Assembly (NCBI GenBank): GCA_018261935.1 | Contig: JAGTRP010000003.1 | Span: 124,001-188,000 of the forward strand | Length of the DNA stretch: 64,000 nt | From: Rhodocyclaceae bacterium | Lineage (GTDB): Bacteria; Pseudomonadota; Gammaproteobacteria; Burkholderiales; Rhodocyclaceae | Direction of reading: 5' to 3' | Part shown: positions 14,609 through 22,264 of the stretch, piece by piece | How the letters are laid out: each line of letters opens with the position of its first letter | Numbering within the stretch: the stretch's first letter is position 1 | The notes under the pieces: generated by a model | What the model saw: only the letters and a program-made list of their open reading frames with translations | Told to the model about the DNA's origin: nothing | Database searches by the model: none | Position numbers and translations under genes: made by a program

Positions 14609-15427
14609 TCACTTGGCGGTCCTCACGGCATCAGCCAAGGCGGCGGCAAAGGCGGGGGACCACTCCCGGGCTACTACCTGGGCGCCGATCTCCTGGAATT
14701 TGAACCGGGCGCGGTACTGGGCGGGATCGATGAAGATGAGGATGGGGCGGACGAAGGACTTGCCGGCCGTGCCGTTCGGGAAGTGGCGCTCCCAAATGCC
14801 ATCAGGCAGGTCCGTCTTCCCGCCGCCGGAGAAGTACGCAAAGCCGTGCTGCATCCCCTTGCGCTGGCCTTTCATGAGGCTTTGCTTGGTTCGATCCTTC
14901 ATGTTGGCCCGGTATCCCGACTCGGGGAATGCCTGGAACCAGGAGAGGATCTGCACGATCTTTGCCTGGGTGATGTTTCCGTAGGCGTCCAGGGCATTGG
15001 AGCGCTTGGCGAATACCGCCATCTTTCCAGGAGGCATGGCGCCGACCCTCTGCAGGGCGAGCTCGAAGCGCTTCGGCACCCGATGGCCACCGATGATCTG
15101 GGCCAGCAGATAGGCGGATGGCGGAACAGCGTTCTTCCCCTTCGTTCCCAGAGCCGCGTCGGCAGCTGTCCGCCTGAACCCATCATCCACCCCGATTACC
15201 ACGCTGAGATCACCCTTCGTCGCCCCCTTGAAGACCTTGACCGCCTTGACTGTCCTCGGCGTCGGCCTGTCGAAGATGCTGACGATCTCGGAATTCTCAC
15301 GGCTGGCAACCTTGCCGGCGAGGACGTTGAGCGCCCGGCTGGCAGCAAACGGCACTTGCCGTTTGTGGCGCTCGGAAATCCGGCGGGCCACGGCGGAGAC
15401 ATCGCTGGTGACGCTGATTGTGACCAT
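14609..15427 (-). CDS. Phage minor tail / gpZ-like protein
   Basis: A 272-residue protein. The N-terminal half resembles lambda gpZ-type tail completion proteins (RQVPFAASRALNVLAGKVAS, SIFDRPTPRTVKAVKVFKGA), and the last third includes SFVRPILIFIDPAQYRARFK and a helix ending FAAALADAVRTAK. Proteins of this kind help complete the tail tip before head joining. Here the gene lies upstream of the terminase genes, not between the head-tail joining and terminator genes as in lambda. The family link is tentative. Confidence 0.6.
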   Translation of the reverse strand: MVTISVTSDVSAVARRISERHKRQVPFAASRALNVLAGKVASRENSEIVSIFDRPTPRTVKAVKVFKGATKGDLSVVIGVDDGFRRTAADAALGTKGKNAVPPSAYLLAQIIGGHRVPKRFELALQRVGAMPPGKMAVFAKRSNALDAYGNITQAKIVQILSWFQAFPESGYRANMKDRTKQSLMKGQRKGMQHGFAYFSGGGKTDLPDGIWERHFPNGTAGKSFVRPILIFIDPAQYRARFKFQEIGAQVVAREWSPAFAAALADAVRTAK

Positions 15428-15429
15428 GC

Positions 15430-15708
15430 TTAGTTCCCCCGTTCCCGCTTCGCCTTCTCTTCAGCGGCCTTGGCACGCATTCCGGCCTCGGCGCTGCGGA
15501 TGATGAGGTTGTAGGCGCAGACCCAGCTCGCCGCGTCGGACAGCCAGTGGGACCACATGGCGATGGTCGAGGAATCGCCCGAATCCACCGCCGCCTTGAC
15601 CGCCAATCCGATGTCCCTTTCGTCCTCCTCCGTCCAGTCACCCGTCTCCAGGCGGTTTTCGGCGACCACGGCCCAGTCGGCCCGCATCTTGTCGAGCAAG
15701 GATTTCAT
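15430..15708 (-). CDS. Small phage protein, unknown
   Basis: A 92-residue acidic, helical protein (MKSLLDKMRADWAVVAENRL to KAAEEKAKRERGN) immediately upstream of the gpZ-like gene, two bases away. The ATG at 15708 was chosen because earlier in-frame codons translate repetitive intergenic DNA. It contains WSHWLSDAASWVCAYNLIIR, an amphipathic segment. No function is recognised. Confidence 0.55.
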   Translation of the reverse strand: MKSLLDKMRADWAVVAENRLETGDWTEEDERDIGLAVKAAVDSGDSSTIAMWSHWLSDAASWVCAYNLIIRSAEAGMRAKAAEEKAKRERGN

Positions 15709-15721
15709 GCCATTCCCTCCG

Positions 15722-15967
15722 AGGTTGGGAAGGTTGGGAGCAGGTTGGGAAGCCGGAAAGCCCGAACTGGCGCGGATCTTCCTAACCTTCCTAACCTTCC
15801 CAACTTGAATTTCCGTGTGTGTGGGTGTGTGTGTGGGTGCGCATGCACGGGTGCGCCTACGCATGCACACACACGTGAGAAAAGGTTAGGAACGTTGGGA
15901 AGGTTAGGAACTCGCCCTATCCATGCGGGTTTCGGGGTTCCCAACCTGCTCCCAACCTTCCCAACCT
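15722..15967. repeat. Large inverted repeat with GT-rich alternating core
   Basis: Bases 15722-15751 and 15938-15967 are perfect 30-bp reverse complements built of AGGTTGGGA-type units. Inside them a second pair of 17-bp arms (TTCCTAACCTTCCCAAC at 15788-15804, its complement near 15893-15909) encloses alternating purine-pyrimidine DNA, GTGTGTG...GCGCATGCAC...ACACAC, which favours Z-DNA. No gene is supported here. It precedes the genes after the primase and could be a replication origin, an attenuator or a protein-bound regulatory region. Confidence 0.8.
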
Positions 15968-15975
15968 CCGGGGCT

Positions 15976-18453
15976 TCAGAACGGCGCACGGCGTCCCTCC
16001 CCGTATTGCTGCGCTGGCTGTGTGGCTTCCGACGACGCCGCCTTTCTCGTGGGCGGCCTGTACCAATAGCGCACCATGCCATTGCGTTTTTCCACCCGGG
16101 TGCAGCCCAGTTTCCGCAGGGCTATGCCGACGCGGGTCTGGGTGTCCCGGGTGAGTTTCGATGCATCGAGCTTGAGCCCCTCCAGGACGGCCATGGCCAC
16201 GGAGAAATCCGCCGTCTGGCCATAGACCCAATCGTGGAGGGCATCGATAAACGAGTCCGGCTGCTCCCGCTGGAGCTGCTCCGGGTCGAAGATGTCTTTC
16301 TGTTGCTCTGCCGTGGGCCAGAATCTTTCCTTGGCCAGGTAGGCGGCCAGCGCCTCGGCGAAGAGCTGGTCGCGGTTATCCCGCAGCCCATCCAGGTTGA
16401 GGGCATCGGTGCACATGACCGGCCAGAAGCGCCGGCCGCCCGTGGGGTCCTTCTGCCACTCCCAGTCGTTCACCGAGCCGGCGAAGACCGTCTGGCGCGG
16501 CGCCTTGATGTCCCGGCGGCCATACACCGGCCGGTATTTATCCACCCGCCGGGTGAGGAAGCTCTTTTGCTTGCTCGCCTCGGCCTTGGCCAGCGAGCCC
16601 AGCTCCGCGAATTCGTGGAGCCACACCCCCTGCAGGGAGGCCATGGCGTCCTTGTTGTTGAGGTCCAGGTCGGTGTCGTCGAACCAATCGCCGGCCAGGA
16701 TGCTCAAGGCGGTGGACTTGCCCTTGCCCTGGGTGCCTTCGAGCACCAGGCAGGTATCGAACTTGACCCCGGGCTCCATGACCCGGGCGACCATGCCGAT
16801 CAGGTACCACCGGGAAACCAGGCGGACATATTCGGAGGTTGCCACCCCCAGGTAATCCGAGAGCCAGGTGTCGATCCGCGCCGTGCCGTCGTGTTTTGGC
16901 AGGCTGCTCAACCAGTCGCGGACCGGATGGAACGAGTGGGCCCGGGCCAGGGTTTCGACGGCTTCCATGACCCGCGCCGAGGTGGGCGTGATTTCCTCCT
17001 GGCGAGTGAGCCAGATGGCCGTCCGGGAATCATCCACCCCCTCCCAGTCGCCGACGTCGCCGTTGGCAAAGGGGGGCGGCTTGAGCTTCACGGCCCGCAG
17101 CGAGAACTCGTTGAACCCGAGCACCCCGCTCCACTCCCGGCGGTTCGCCAGGATGTCATAGACGTTGGCCAGGCAGTCGCTCAGCTCACCCTTCTTCCAG
17201 AGGAGATTGTCCCGCCACCGATCCGGATCGCCGGCCGGCCGGCGTTTCGCTTCACCCGCGTCGGAAGGTGCGGAATCGCTTTCCTCGCTCGGCGGTTCCC
17301 AGGGCTTGGCATGCTGGCGAAGATGCATCGCCAGATCTTCTCCATGCCACCCATCGTCGATCATGTCGGCGATATCCCAACCGTCCGGCTTTTCTCCGGG
17401 CCCGGGGATATCGACATTCCACAGCCGGCAGCCACGGGCGGCCAGCTGCAAACGAACCTTGGCCATCGCCTTGGCGCCGGGCTGATCGGCTGCCGCAAGG
17501 TAAGGCGCATCGAGCGGATCGACGCCGGCTTCCTTCTCCGCCTTGGAGAGCTTCTTTCGCTGGGAGTCGGCATCGGCCCAGGTCATGACCTTGCGGCCGG
17601 CAAGAGGCGACCAGTCGGCCTTATCGACGGCATTGGCTCCGCCGGGCCAGGTCATCACGACCAGGTCGGGTAGCTCGGCCTGGCCGGCGTCGGCGCACTT
17701 CTCTCCCTCCACCACCAGGACGGTGGCGTCCGGCTTGGCGGAGAGACGATCCAGTCCGTAGAGCGGCCGAGGCTCAGGGAACGCCACCCAACACCACTTC
17801 TCGGCCCCGGTCTTCTCATGCCGGCAGTAGGTCAGCGGGGTGATTTCCTTGCCGCCCGTGCTTTTGACGAAGCGGCAGATGTACCCCAGCACCCGGCCCT
17901 GGATATCCCGATAGCACCAGGTGCGCTCGGGGATTCCTCGGAACTCATGGGCCCTGGGCGGCGGCGGGGCATTTTCAGGCAGGGGAAATACGGGCACCCA
18001 CTTGGGCGCCTCGGGCGGCTTCGCCTCAGTTTCCTTCGGTGGCTTGTCGGCCTTTTCTCTGGGAATTGCGGGTGGCTTAGCCCTCTCCCCCGGCTGCGCC
18101 GACGGCGCGGCATCCGGTATTCCCAGCTTCGCAGCCAGATACTTGGCGGACTCGACCTGGTCATCATCGTGGAACAGGTAGGCCCGCAGCGATACGAGAT
18201 CCTTTCCCTTGGCGTCATCCGTGGCGAAATCGCCCCAGGCGCCAGTGGCCAGGTTAATGGAGAAGCTGCCCTCCCGCCGGTCATCCCGGATCGGGTTGCG
18301 CGCCTTCCATTCGTGGCCCACCTTGTGACCGTCCGGAAGCCACTCCCGGACCAGCGAGTCGGCACAGGCCAGGGCGGCCGAGGCGATCCGCTTGAAATCG
18401 ATATCTGGCAGCCGGCCTTTCCCCTTGTCGCCGCCTACTCCCTGATTCGTCAT
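15976..18453 (-). CDS. Phage primase/helicase, VirE family
   Basis: An 825-residue replication protein. The N-terminal part includes a primase-like segment (EGSFSINLATGAWGDFATDD) and a Toprim-like region (ATVLVVEGEKCADAG, VMTWPGGANAVDKADWSPLA, VMTWADAD). The C-terminal half is a VirE-type (virulence-associated E) ATPase with Walker A LEGTQGKGKSTAL near residue 560, EFAELGSL, and the arginine-rich FAGSVNDWEWQKDPTGGRRF. It probably combines priming and unwinding at the phage origin. It lies in the leftward early operon after the CII-like gene. Confidence 0.85.
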   Translation of the reverse strand: MTNQGVGGDKGKGRLPDIDFKRIASAALACADSLVREWLPDGHKVGHEWKARNPIRDDRREGSFSINLATGAWGDFATDDAKGKDLVSLRAYLFHDDDQVESAKYLAAKLGIPDAAPSAQPGERAKPPAIPREKADKPPKETEAKPPEAPKWVPVFPLPENAPPPPRAHEFRGIPERTWCYRDIQGRVLGYICRFVKSTGGKEITPLTYCRHEKTGAEKWCWVAFPEPRPLYGLDRLSAKPDATVLVVEGEKCADAGQAELPDLVVMTWPGGANAVDKADWSPLAGRKVMTWADADSQRKKLSKAEKEAGVDPLDAPYLAAADQPGAKAMAKVRLQLAARGCRLWNVDIPGPGEKPDGWDIADMIDDGWHGEDLAMHLRQHAKPWEPPSEESDSAPSDAGEAKRRPAGDPDRWRDNLLWKKGELSDCLANVYDILANRREWSGVLGFNEFSLRAVKLKPPPFANGDVGDWEGVDDSRTAIWLTRQEEITPTSARVMEAVETLARAHSFHPVRDWLSSLPKHDGTARIDTWLSDYLGVATSEYVRLVSRWYLIGMVARVMEPGVKFDTCLVLEGTQGKGKSTALSILAGDWFDDTDLDLNNKDAMASLQGVWLHEFAELGSLAKAEASKQKSFLTRRVDKYRPVYGRRDIKAPRQTVFAGSVNDWEWQKDPTGGRRFWPVMCTDALNLDGLRDNRDQLFAEALAAYLAKERFWPTAEQQKDIFDPEQLQREQPDSFIDALHDWVYGQTADFSVAMAVLEGLKLDASKLTRDTQTRVGIALRKLGCTRVEKRNGMVRYWYRPPTRKAASSEATQPAQQYGEGRRAPF

Positions 18454-18660
18454 CTATCGGCGGCCCTGTCGGTTCCTCAGATCCCAGTCATCCCGGCAGT
18501 CGGAATCGCAGAATCGGTGCCCTTCCGGCACCGATGCAAAGCAGTTATGGCATTCCCCGGTGGCGGGAAGTTGAACCGTGGCCTGGCGGGCAAGCGCCAC
18601 CAGCAGCTCGCGGTCCTTTTCCTCCCGCTCGCAGGCGGTATCGATTTGATCTGCGCTCAC
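18454..18660 (-). CDS. Small zinc-binding phage protein
   Basis: A 68-residue protein with four cysteines arranged CHNC ... FCDSDC (residues about 37-55), consistent with one zinc site in the style of small phage zinc-ribbon proteins. It lies between the primase/helicase gene and the CII-like gene, touching both. The N-terminal half is an acidic helix. The role is unknown; TraR/DksA-like proteins are a possible relative but the spacing differs. Confidence 0.6.
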   Translation of the reverse strand: MSADQIDTACEREEKDRELLVALARQATVQLPATGECHNCFASVPEGHRFCDSDCRDDWDLRNRQGRR

Positions 18661-19172
18661 GCCTTGCTGCCGGAGGAAATCGACAGGGCTGGCGCCGCCG
18701 GCGGGATCTCCCGAACCATCGACTCCAGTTCGGATAGCAGGCGCATGATGGTTACGATGTGCCGTTGGCCCCGCAGCTTGATGGCGGCAAACTCGGCGGG
18801 CTCGATGACTCCGTCCGCCCGCGCCTCAGTAAACTCGGCGCTGAGATGACCCATGGACTGGATGGTGTCCAGGTAAGCCTGGAGCACGTCGTCTTCGGCT
18901 GCCGGACCACAGGGGAGCGGCAGGAAGGTGCCATCGAACTGCTCGCACATCGCCTCGATGAACCCCGTCGTCTTTAGGCCTTTCGCCAGGGCGATGCCTT
19001 CCCGGACCGTTATTTCGTAGTGGGGCATCGCCTCCGAGAACTTGTTGTAGAGGACGCCGGGAGAACGGCCGATCCGCTTAGCCGCATCCTTGATACCCCC
19101 CTCCGCCACCTCCAGCTCGTCGCCGAGAACCTTGACCGGATCACGCTTCATGCCATTTTCATGATTAGACAT
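18657..19172 (-). CDS. Phage regulatory protein, CII-like (Phage_CP76 type)
   Basis: A 171-residue protein with an N-terminal helix-turn-helix (EGGIKDAAKRIGRSPGVLYN, followed by KFSEAMPHYEITVREG), typical of the Phage_CP76/CII regulator family, and a helical C-terminal half. The start at 19172 is supported by GGAG six bases upstream; an ATG four codons earlier has no such site. It is the second gene after cro in the leftward operon, where CII-like activators sit. It likely tunes the lysis-lysogeny decision or replication. Confidence 0.8.
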   Translation of the reverse strand: MSNHENGMKRDPVKVLGDELEVAEGGIKDAAKRIGRSPGVLYNKFSEAMPHYEITVREGIALAKGLKTTGFIEAMCEQFDGTFLPLPCGPAAEDDVLQAYLDTIQSMGHLSAEFTEARADGVIEPAEFAAIKLRGQRHIVTIMRLLSELESMVREIPPAAPALSISSGSKA

Positions 19173-19404
19173 ATGCAACTCCATCAGTAAACTTTCGAAA
19201 AGCCACTCGTCATACTGCGGTCATGACAACAAACGAGCACAACATGACCAGCACGCCGCTACCTCAGAATCAGGTCACCTCATTGATGCATGGGGCCAAT
19301 TGCTCCGGCCTGATTACAGGATTTCACCTGATCCCGGTCGAATCGCCGCCCGGTATGCTTGGGTCGTTGGCGAGGGGGACGGAATGCACGAACTTATTGA
19401 CCAT
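19173..19404. other. Gap between cro-like and CII-like genes
   Basis: About 230 bases between two minus-strand early genes. Open frames on the plus strand here overlap the cro-like gene and show no conserved sequence, so I do not call a gene. The gap probably carries leader RNA for the CII-like gene. No clear hairpin or promoter was identified. Confidence 0.3.
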
Positions 19405-19653
19405 TCAGGCAGCCTCATGATGTTCATGGCCGGAGGATCGACCGGATTCGTCGCTGCCCCTGGGGCGCACCCAATCGGTTACGGCGACATCGCCGCCGGT
19501 TACGGACTGAATTTCGAGTGCCCGCTCGAGCGATATCCGTATGCGACCGTTGATGACATGCGACAACGCCGCCTGAGACATGGGCGGATCGAGGCGCAGG
19601 CCAAACTCGGCCTGCGTCATTCCCTCTCGCTTAAGGTAATCGGTAAGCTTCAT
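19405..19653 (-). CDS. Cro-like / YdaS-type repressor
   Basis: An 82-residue helix-turn-helix protein (MKLTDYLKREGMTQAEFGLR, then MSQAALSHVINGRIRISLER) diverging from the CI-like gene, as Cro and YdaS proteins do. It is the first gene of the leftward lytic operon. The start at 19653 is only about eight bases from the predicted transcription start, so the mRNA may be leaderless or nearly so. The promoter overlaps an operator-like element. The C-terminus is hydrophilic and His-rich. Confidence 0.85.
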   Translation of the reverse strand: MKLTDYLKREGMTQAEFGLRLDPPMSQAALSHVINGRIRISLERALEIQSVTGGDVAVTDWVRPRGSDESGRSSGHEHHEAA

Positions 19654-19660
19654 GCATTCA

Positions 19661-19689
19661 ATTATTGAATATTCAGAAACTGAAAGCAA
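19661..19689 (-). promoter_or_regulatory. Predicted promoter of the leftward early operon
   Basis: On the minus strand TTGCTT (19684-19689) is separated by 17 bases from AATAAT (19661-19666). The spacer contains the operator-like element at 19668-19684, so a repressor bound there would block the promoter. Predicted start is close to the cro-like ATG at 19653. Confidence 0.55.
19668..19684 (+). promoter_or_regulatory. Operator-like element A (cro/cI region)
   Basis: AATATTCAGAAACTGAA. It matches the elements at 22220-22236 (15 of 17 bases) and, on the other strand, 22249-22265 (16 of 17 bases). It contains part of the palindrome GAATATTC. Location between divergent repressor genes and over a promoter supports an operator for the CI-like or Cro-like protein. 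Confidence 0.65.
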
Positions 19690-19697
19690 GCCTTTGG

Positions 19698-19714
19698 AAT
19701 ATTCAGGGGCTGTA
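19698..19714 (+). promoter_or_regulatory. Operator-like element D (degenerate copy)
   Basis: AATATTCAGGGGCTGTA begins exactly 30 bases from element A and repeats its first nine bases and the CTG of the second half. The 30-base spacing is close to three helical turns, so two bound proteins could touch. It is a weaker match than the other three elements. Confidence 0.45.
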
Positions 19715-19750
19715 GTGGCGCCAGCGTCCGTGTATTGGAACAATCCAGAC

Positions 19751-20155
19751 ATGCATGAGACATGGCGGCATCGCGCAAAGCGCGCAATGAAGGGGCGAAT
19801 CAGCCAAGAGACGCTCGCCGAGCGCCTTGGAACATCCCAACCCGGACTTAGCCACTGGCTAAATGGTCGATCCCAGCCCTCTTTGGACGACATCAACCGA
19901 ATCGCCGACGAGATTGGCGTTTCCCGGGTCTGGCTGACCCATGGCCTGGGTTACGAGATGGGCCCGGGAAAGCGCCTCCTGGATGTGCTCATGTCGGGCG
20001 CGCTTGGCGAAGGCGACCTGGAAGCCCTGGCCATCACCGCAGAACAACTAGCCGCCGCCCGAAGCAACCTACAGAAAGCCCTGGGCGCCGATCCGGACAG
20101 TCTTTCAACCACCGAGGAGATCAAGAACAAGAGCGATGCAAGGCGAACTCTTTGA
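19751..20155 (+). CDS. CI-like phage repressor (short form)
   Basis: A 134-residue repressor with an N-terminal helix-turn-helix (MKGRISQETLAERLGTSQPG, LSHWLNGRSQPSLDDINRIA) followed by EIGVSRVWLTHGLG, typical of phage XRE repressors. No LexA-type peptidase domain follows; the protein ends after a helical segment. RecA-stimulated self-cleavage is therefore not expected and induction may depend on another route. It diverges from cro, and its 3' end overlaps the HipA-like kinase gene, so the lysogen would express both. Confidence 0.85.
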   Translation: MHETWRHRAKRAMKGRISQETLAERLGTSQPGLSHWLNGRSQPSLDDINRIADEIGVSRVWLTHGLGYEMGPGKRLLDVLMSGALGEGDLEALAITAEQLAAARSNLQKALGADPDSLSTTEEIKNKSDARRTL

Positions 20156-20891
20156 CCTGACGGTGGCCAACCTCACCCGCGCCAGCGGCACTGCCCGGCT
20201 GCGCTGGACAGGCATCGCATCCGACCGGTGGAAATATGCCATCAAGCGCACGGCCGATCACCCCCTCCTTCCCGGCAGCGAATGGTTTTGCCACAAGCTG
20301 GCCGAGGCCGTGCATTTGCCAACCCCGGTCTATCGGAAGTTGCGCCTGGAGGAGGACGGAACCCTGGCCTTCGGTTCGCGCTGGGAGTCCGAGGCCAAGC
20401 AATGGGACACCATCGACCCCGGCGACCGGGAGCGTTATTTCAGGACTGGAATCAATGTTTGCCGAATCATCGGACTGGACCTGTTCCTGCCCAATGGCGA
20501 CCGAAACCTGGGCAATTTTCTCTGGCACCTGATTGACGGCCACCCCGTCGCCATGGCCTTCGACTATTCCGAAGGATGGGCCATGCACGGCCCAATCGAT
20601 AACCCACCGCCCCTTCCAGCCAATTGCCGAACGACGATGGTCATGCAATGGCTAAAGCAGATCGGAGCGCTCCGCCCTGGGGACATCGGGGAAACCCTGG
20701 GACGGATCACCCGATTGACTCCCCGGCACATCGGAATGATCGCCGACACGATCCCGGATGAATGGCTTCCTGCCGGTGGAAAGAATGCGATAATTGATTG
20801 GTGGTCCGCTCCCGAGACCGTCGGAAGACTCGCCATTCTGACCGCCCAATACCCATGCGCAGCCGTTACGACTACTCCCTCCTCCGCCTGA
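20136..20891 (+). CDS. HipA-like kinase-fold protein
   Basis: A 251-residue protein with a HipA/PI-kinase-like core: possible ATP-binding Lys37 in WKYAIKRT, a catalytic loop with Asp122 and Asn127 in NGDRNLGNFLW, and a metal-binding Asp143 in AFDYSEGW. It lacks a separate N-terminal HipA domain and HipB partner. The gene overlaps the CI-like gene and the DUF3037 gene, so the three form a lysogeny operon. HipA-like/DUF3037 pairs occur in mobile elements; a role in host takeover or phage exclusion is inferred, not shown. Confidence 0.7.
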   Translation: MQGELFDLTVANLTRASGTARLRWTGIASDRWKYAIKRTADHPLLPGSEWFCHKLAEAVHLPTPVYRKLRLEEDGTLAFGSRWESEAKQWDTIDPGDRERYFRTGINVCRIIGLDLFLPNGDRNLGNFLWHLIDGHPVAMAFDYSEGWAMHGPIDNPPPLPANCRTTMVMQWLKQIGALRPGDIGETLGRITRLTPRHIGMIADTIPDEWLPAGGKNAIIDWWSAPETVGRLAILTAQYPCAAVTTTPSSA

Positions 20892-21703
20892 TTCCCGATG
20901 CCTCGCGCGGCGAGGTCGTCAATATCGGCTTGGTCGTTTTCGGCGAAGCGGGCGTCGACGTCCGCATCACGCCAAACCTCGCCAAGGCGCGTGCCCTATC
21001 CGCCTGGGTGAATCCGGAGCATCTGCGCACCCTGCCGCAGGCCATTCCGGCCGCTCTGAACAAGCTCAACAGCCAGGAAATGCAGCTCTTCGCCCTGCAG
21101 GGCCTGTTTTCGCCGGTTACGGCAGACGGAATGGACGGCTCGTTCTTTGCCGGCCACCCGGAAGAATACGAGGCCCAGGTCGAGGCCACGCTTTCAGCGT
21201 ACGTCACGCCGGAGCCGAAAACCCGGCGGGCCAGCCGGGCCGGCGCCGGGCGCCTCTACTTCGACCTGAGAACCTGGTTTGCCCGCAACCAACTCCTGGG
21301 GCGCAACACCGAGGAAATCCGCCAGCACAAGGTGGTGACTCACTACCCAGTCAACACCTCGGCGGGCATCTATGCCGAGTTCGCCCTCAAGAACGGCGTC
21401 TACCGCATCACCGAAACCATCGATTTCCGCGTCAAGGACGTGGGGGCGCACAAGAGCAACGAGGCAGCCGCCAAGGCCATGACTCTGATCGAGGCCCGGG
21501 CCGCCCTGGGCAGCGACACGGAGCGTTACGCCATTGTGGCCGCCAACGACTACTCCAAGGTCCAGGCCCAGATCAACCTCCTGGGCCGGCACGCCAACCA
21601 TGTTCTCATGCGGGACAGCGCCGAGGACATGGCCTTCTATGCCCAATCCATCGCCAAGGCCGCCAAGATACCCCAGCTAGACCTTACGGCGTTCGCCGAG
21701 TAA
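20855..21703 (+). CDS. DUF3037 family protein
   Basis: A 282-residue protein whose N-terminus (YDYSLLRLIPDASRGEVVNI then GLVVFGE) matches DUF3037, normally encoded next to a HipA-like kinase gene as here. The ATG at 20855 was chosen because DUF3037 homology starts at once and the preceding codons are inside the kinase gene. The C-terminal 150 residues are not recognised. It may act with, or counter, the kinase. No signal peptide or membrane segment is present. Confidence 0.75.
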   Translation: MRSRYDYSLLRLIPDASRGEVVNIGLVVFGEAGVDVRITPNLAKARALSAWVNPEHLRTLPQAIPAALNKLNSQEMQLFALQGLFSPVTADGMDGSFFAGHPEEYEAQVEATLSAYVTPEPKTRRASRAGAGRLYFDLRTWFARNQLLGRNTEEIRQHKVVTHYPVNTSAGIYAEFALKNGVYRITETIDFRVKDVGAHKSNEAAAKAMTLIEARAALGSDTERYAIVAANDYSKVQAQINLLGRHANHVLMRDSAEDMAFYAQSIAKAAKIPQLDLTAFAE

Positions 21704-21719
21704 CCAAGTCCCACCTGGA

Positions 21720-22070
21720 CTAGGCGGCAACATCTTCGTTCTCCGAAGGCGAGTCGAGTTTGTGGCCGCAGTGTTTGCAGACCTTCGCCATCTTCAAAAT
21801 CAACTCAGCACATTCGGGGCAGCGGATTCGCTGCCCCGAATCCTCTTGTTGCACCGGAGTCGCAGGCGACGGCTCGAACGAGGCAGAGCTGGAACTTATC
21901 GACCAAAACAGGGCACCAATCCAGCCGATTGCCGTCCAGCCGAAAAATAAATTCAATAGGAATATCTTGACCATTCCGTCGTGGTCTCTACTCCAGGCAA
22001 TGACGGTCGGCAAGAAATAAAGGGTCAGTACAAACAGGATAAATACAGTCGCATCTACCTTAGCCCCCAT
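21720..22070 (-). CDS. Superinfection immunity-like membrane protein with zinc ribbon
   Basis: A 116-residue protein with two hydrophobic segments (ATVFILFVLTLYFLPTVIAW and IFLLNLFFGWTAIGWIGALF) in the arrangement of superinfection immunity proteins (T4 Imm type), followed by a cytoplasmic tail with CPEC...CKHC, a single zinc ribbon. Start 22070 has GGAGG seven bases upstream; longer frames would read through a terminator-like hairpin. It is convergent to the kinase operon and divergent from the early promoter at 22236. Inferred role: blocking DNA entry of related phages. Confidence 0.75.
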   Translation of the reverse strand: MGAKVDATVFILFVLTLYFLPTVIAWSRDHDGMVKIFLLNLFFGWTAIGWIGALFWSISSSSASFEPSPATPVQQEDSGQRIRCPECAELILKMAKVCKHCGHKLDSPSENEDVAA

Positions 22071-22160
22071 AACTGCCCTCCAAATACGAACGCCTGACCA
22101 GAAACCCCCAATTCTTTCAGCATCTCTAAACGAGATCAATAAGACTAACGTCATCTGCAG

Positions 22161-22181
22161 CCGCCCACGAGGCGGTTTTTT
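22161..22181 (+). terminator. Weak intrinsic terminator
   Basis: CCGCC (22161-22165), loop CACGA, GGCGG (22171-22175) and six T. The stem is only five base pairs. It lies ahead of the rightward early promoter and may stop readthrough from the kinase/DUF3037 operon. Confidence 0.45.
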
Positions 22182-22219
22182 GTTGCCTTCCAAACGCTAC
22201 CGAATGGCCTCTATCTCGA

Positions 22220-22236
22220 AATATTCAAAAACTGAT
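22220..22236 (+). promoter_or_regulatory. Operator-like element B (rightward early promoter)
   Basis: AATATTCAAAAACTGAT, 15 of 17 bases identical to element A in the cro/cI region. Its last base is the first of the -35 box of the promoter at 22236. Confidence 0.6.
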
Positions 22237-22264
22237 TGACATAGTTAATTCAGTTTCTTAATAT
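22236..22264 (+). promoter_or_regulatory. Rightward early promoter, near-consensus
   Basis: TTGACA (22236-22241), 17 bases, TAATAT (22259-22264). It is the strongest sigma-70-type promoter I found in the prophage. It is bracketed by operator-like elements B and C, C covering the -10 box. It reads into the small early genes and, with no obvious terminator in between, the diversity-generating retroelement. Confidence 0.8.

Noticed and set aside
19223-19668. Plus-strand open frames opposite the cro-like gene
   Set aside because: They have no recognisable sequence, overlap the cro-like helix-turn-helix gene in antisense, and lack ribosome sites.
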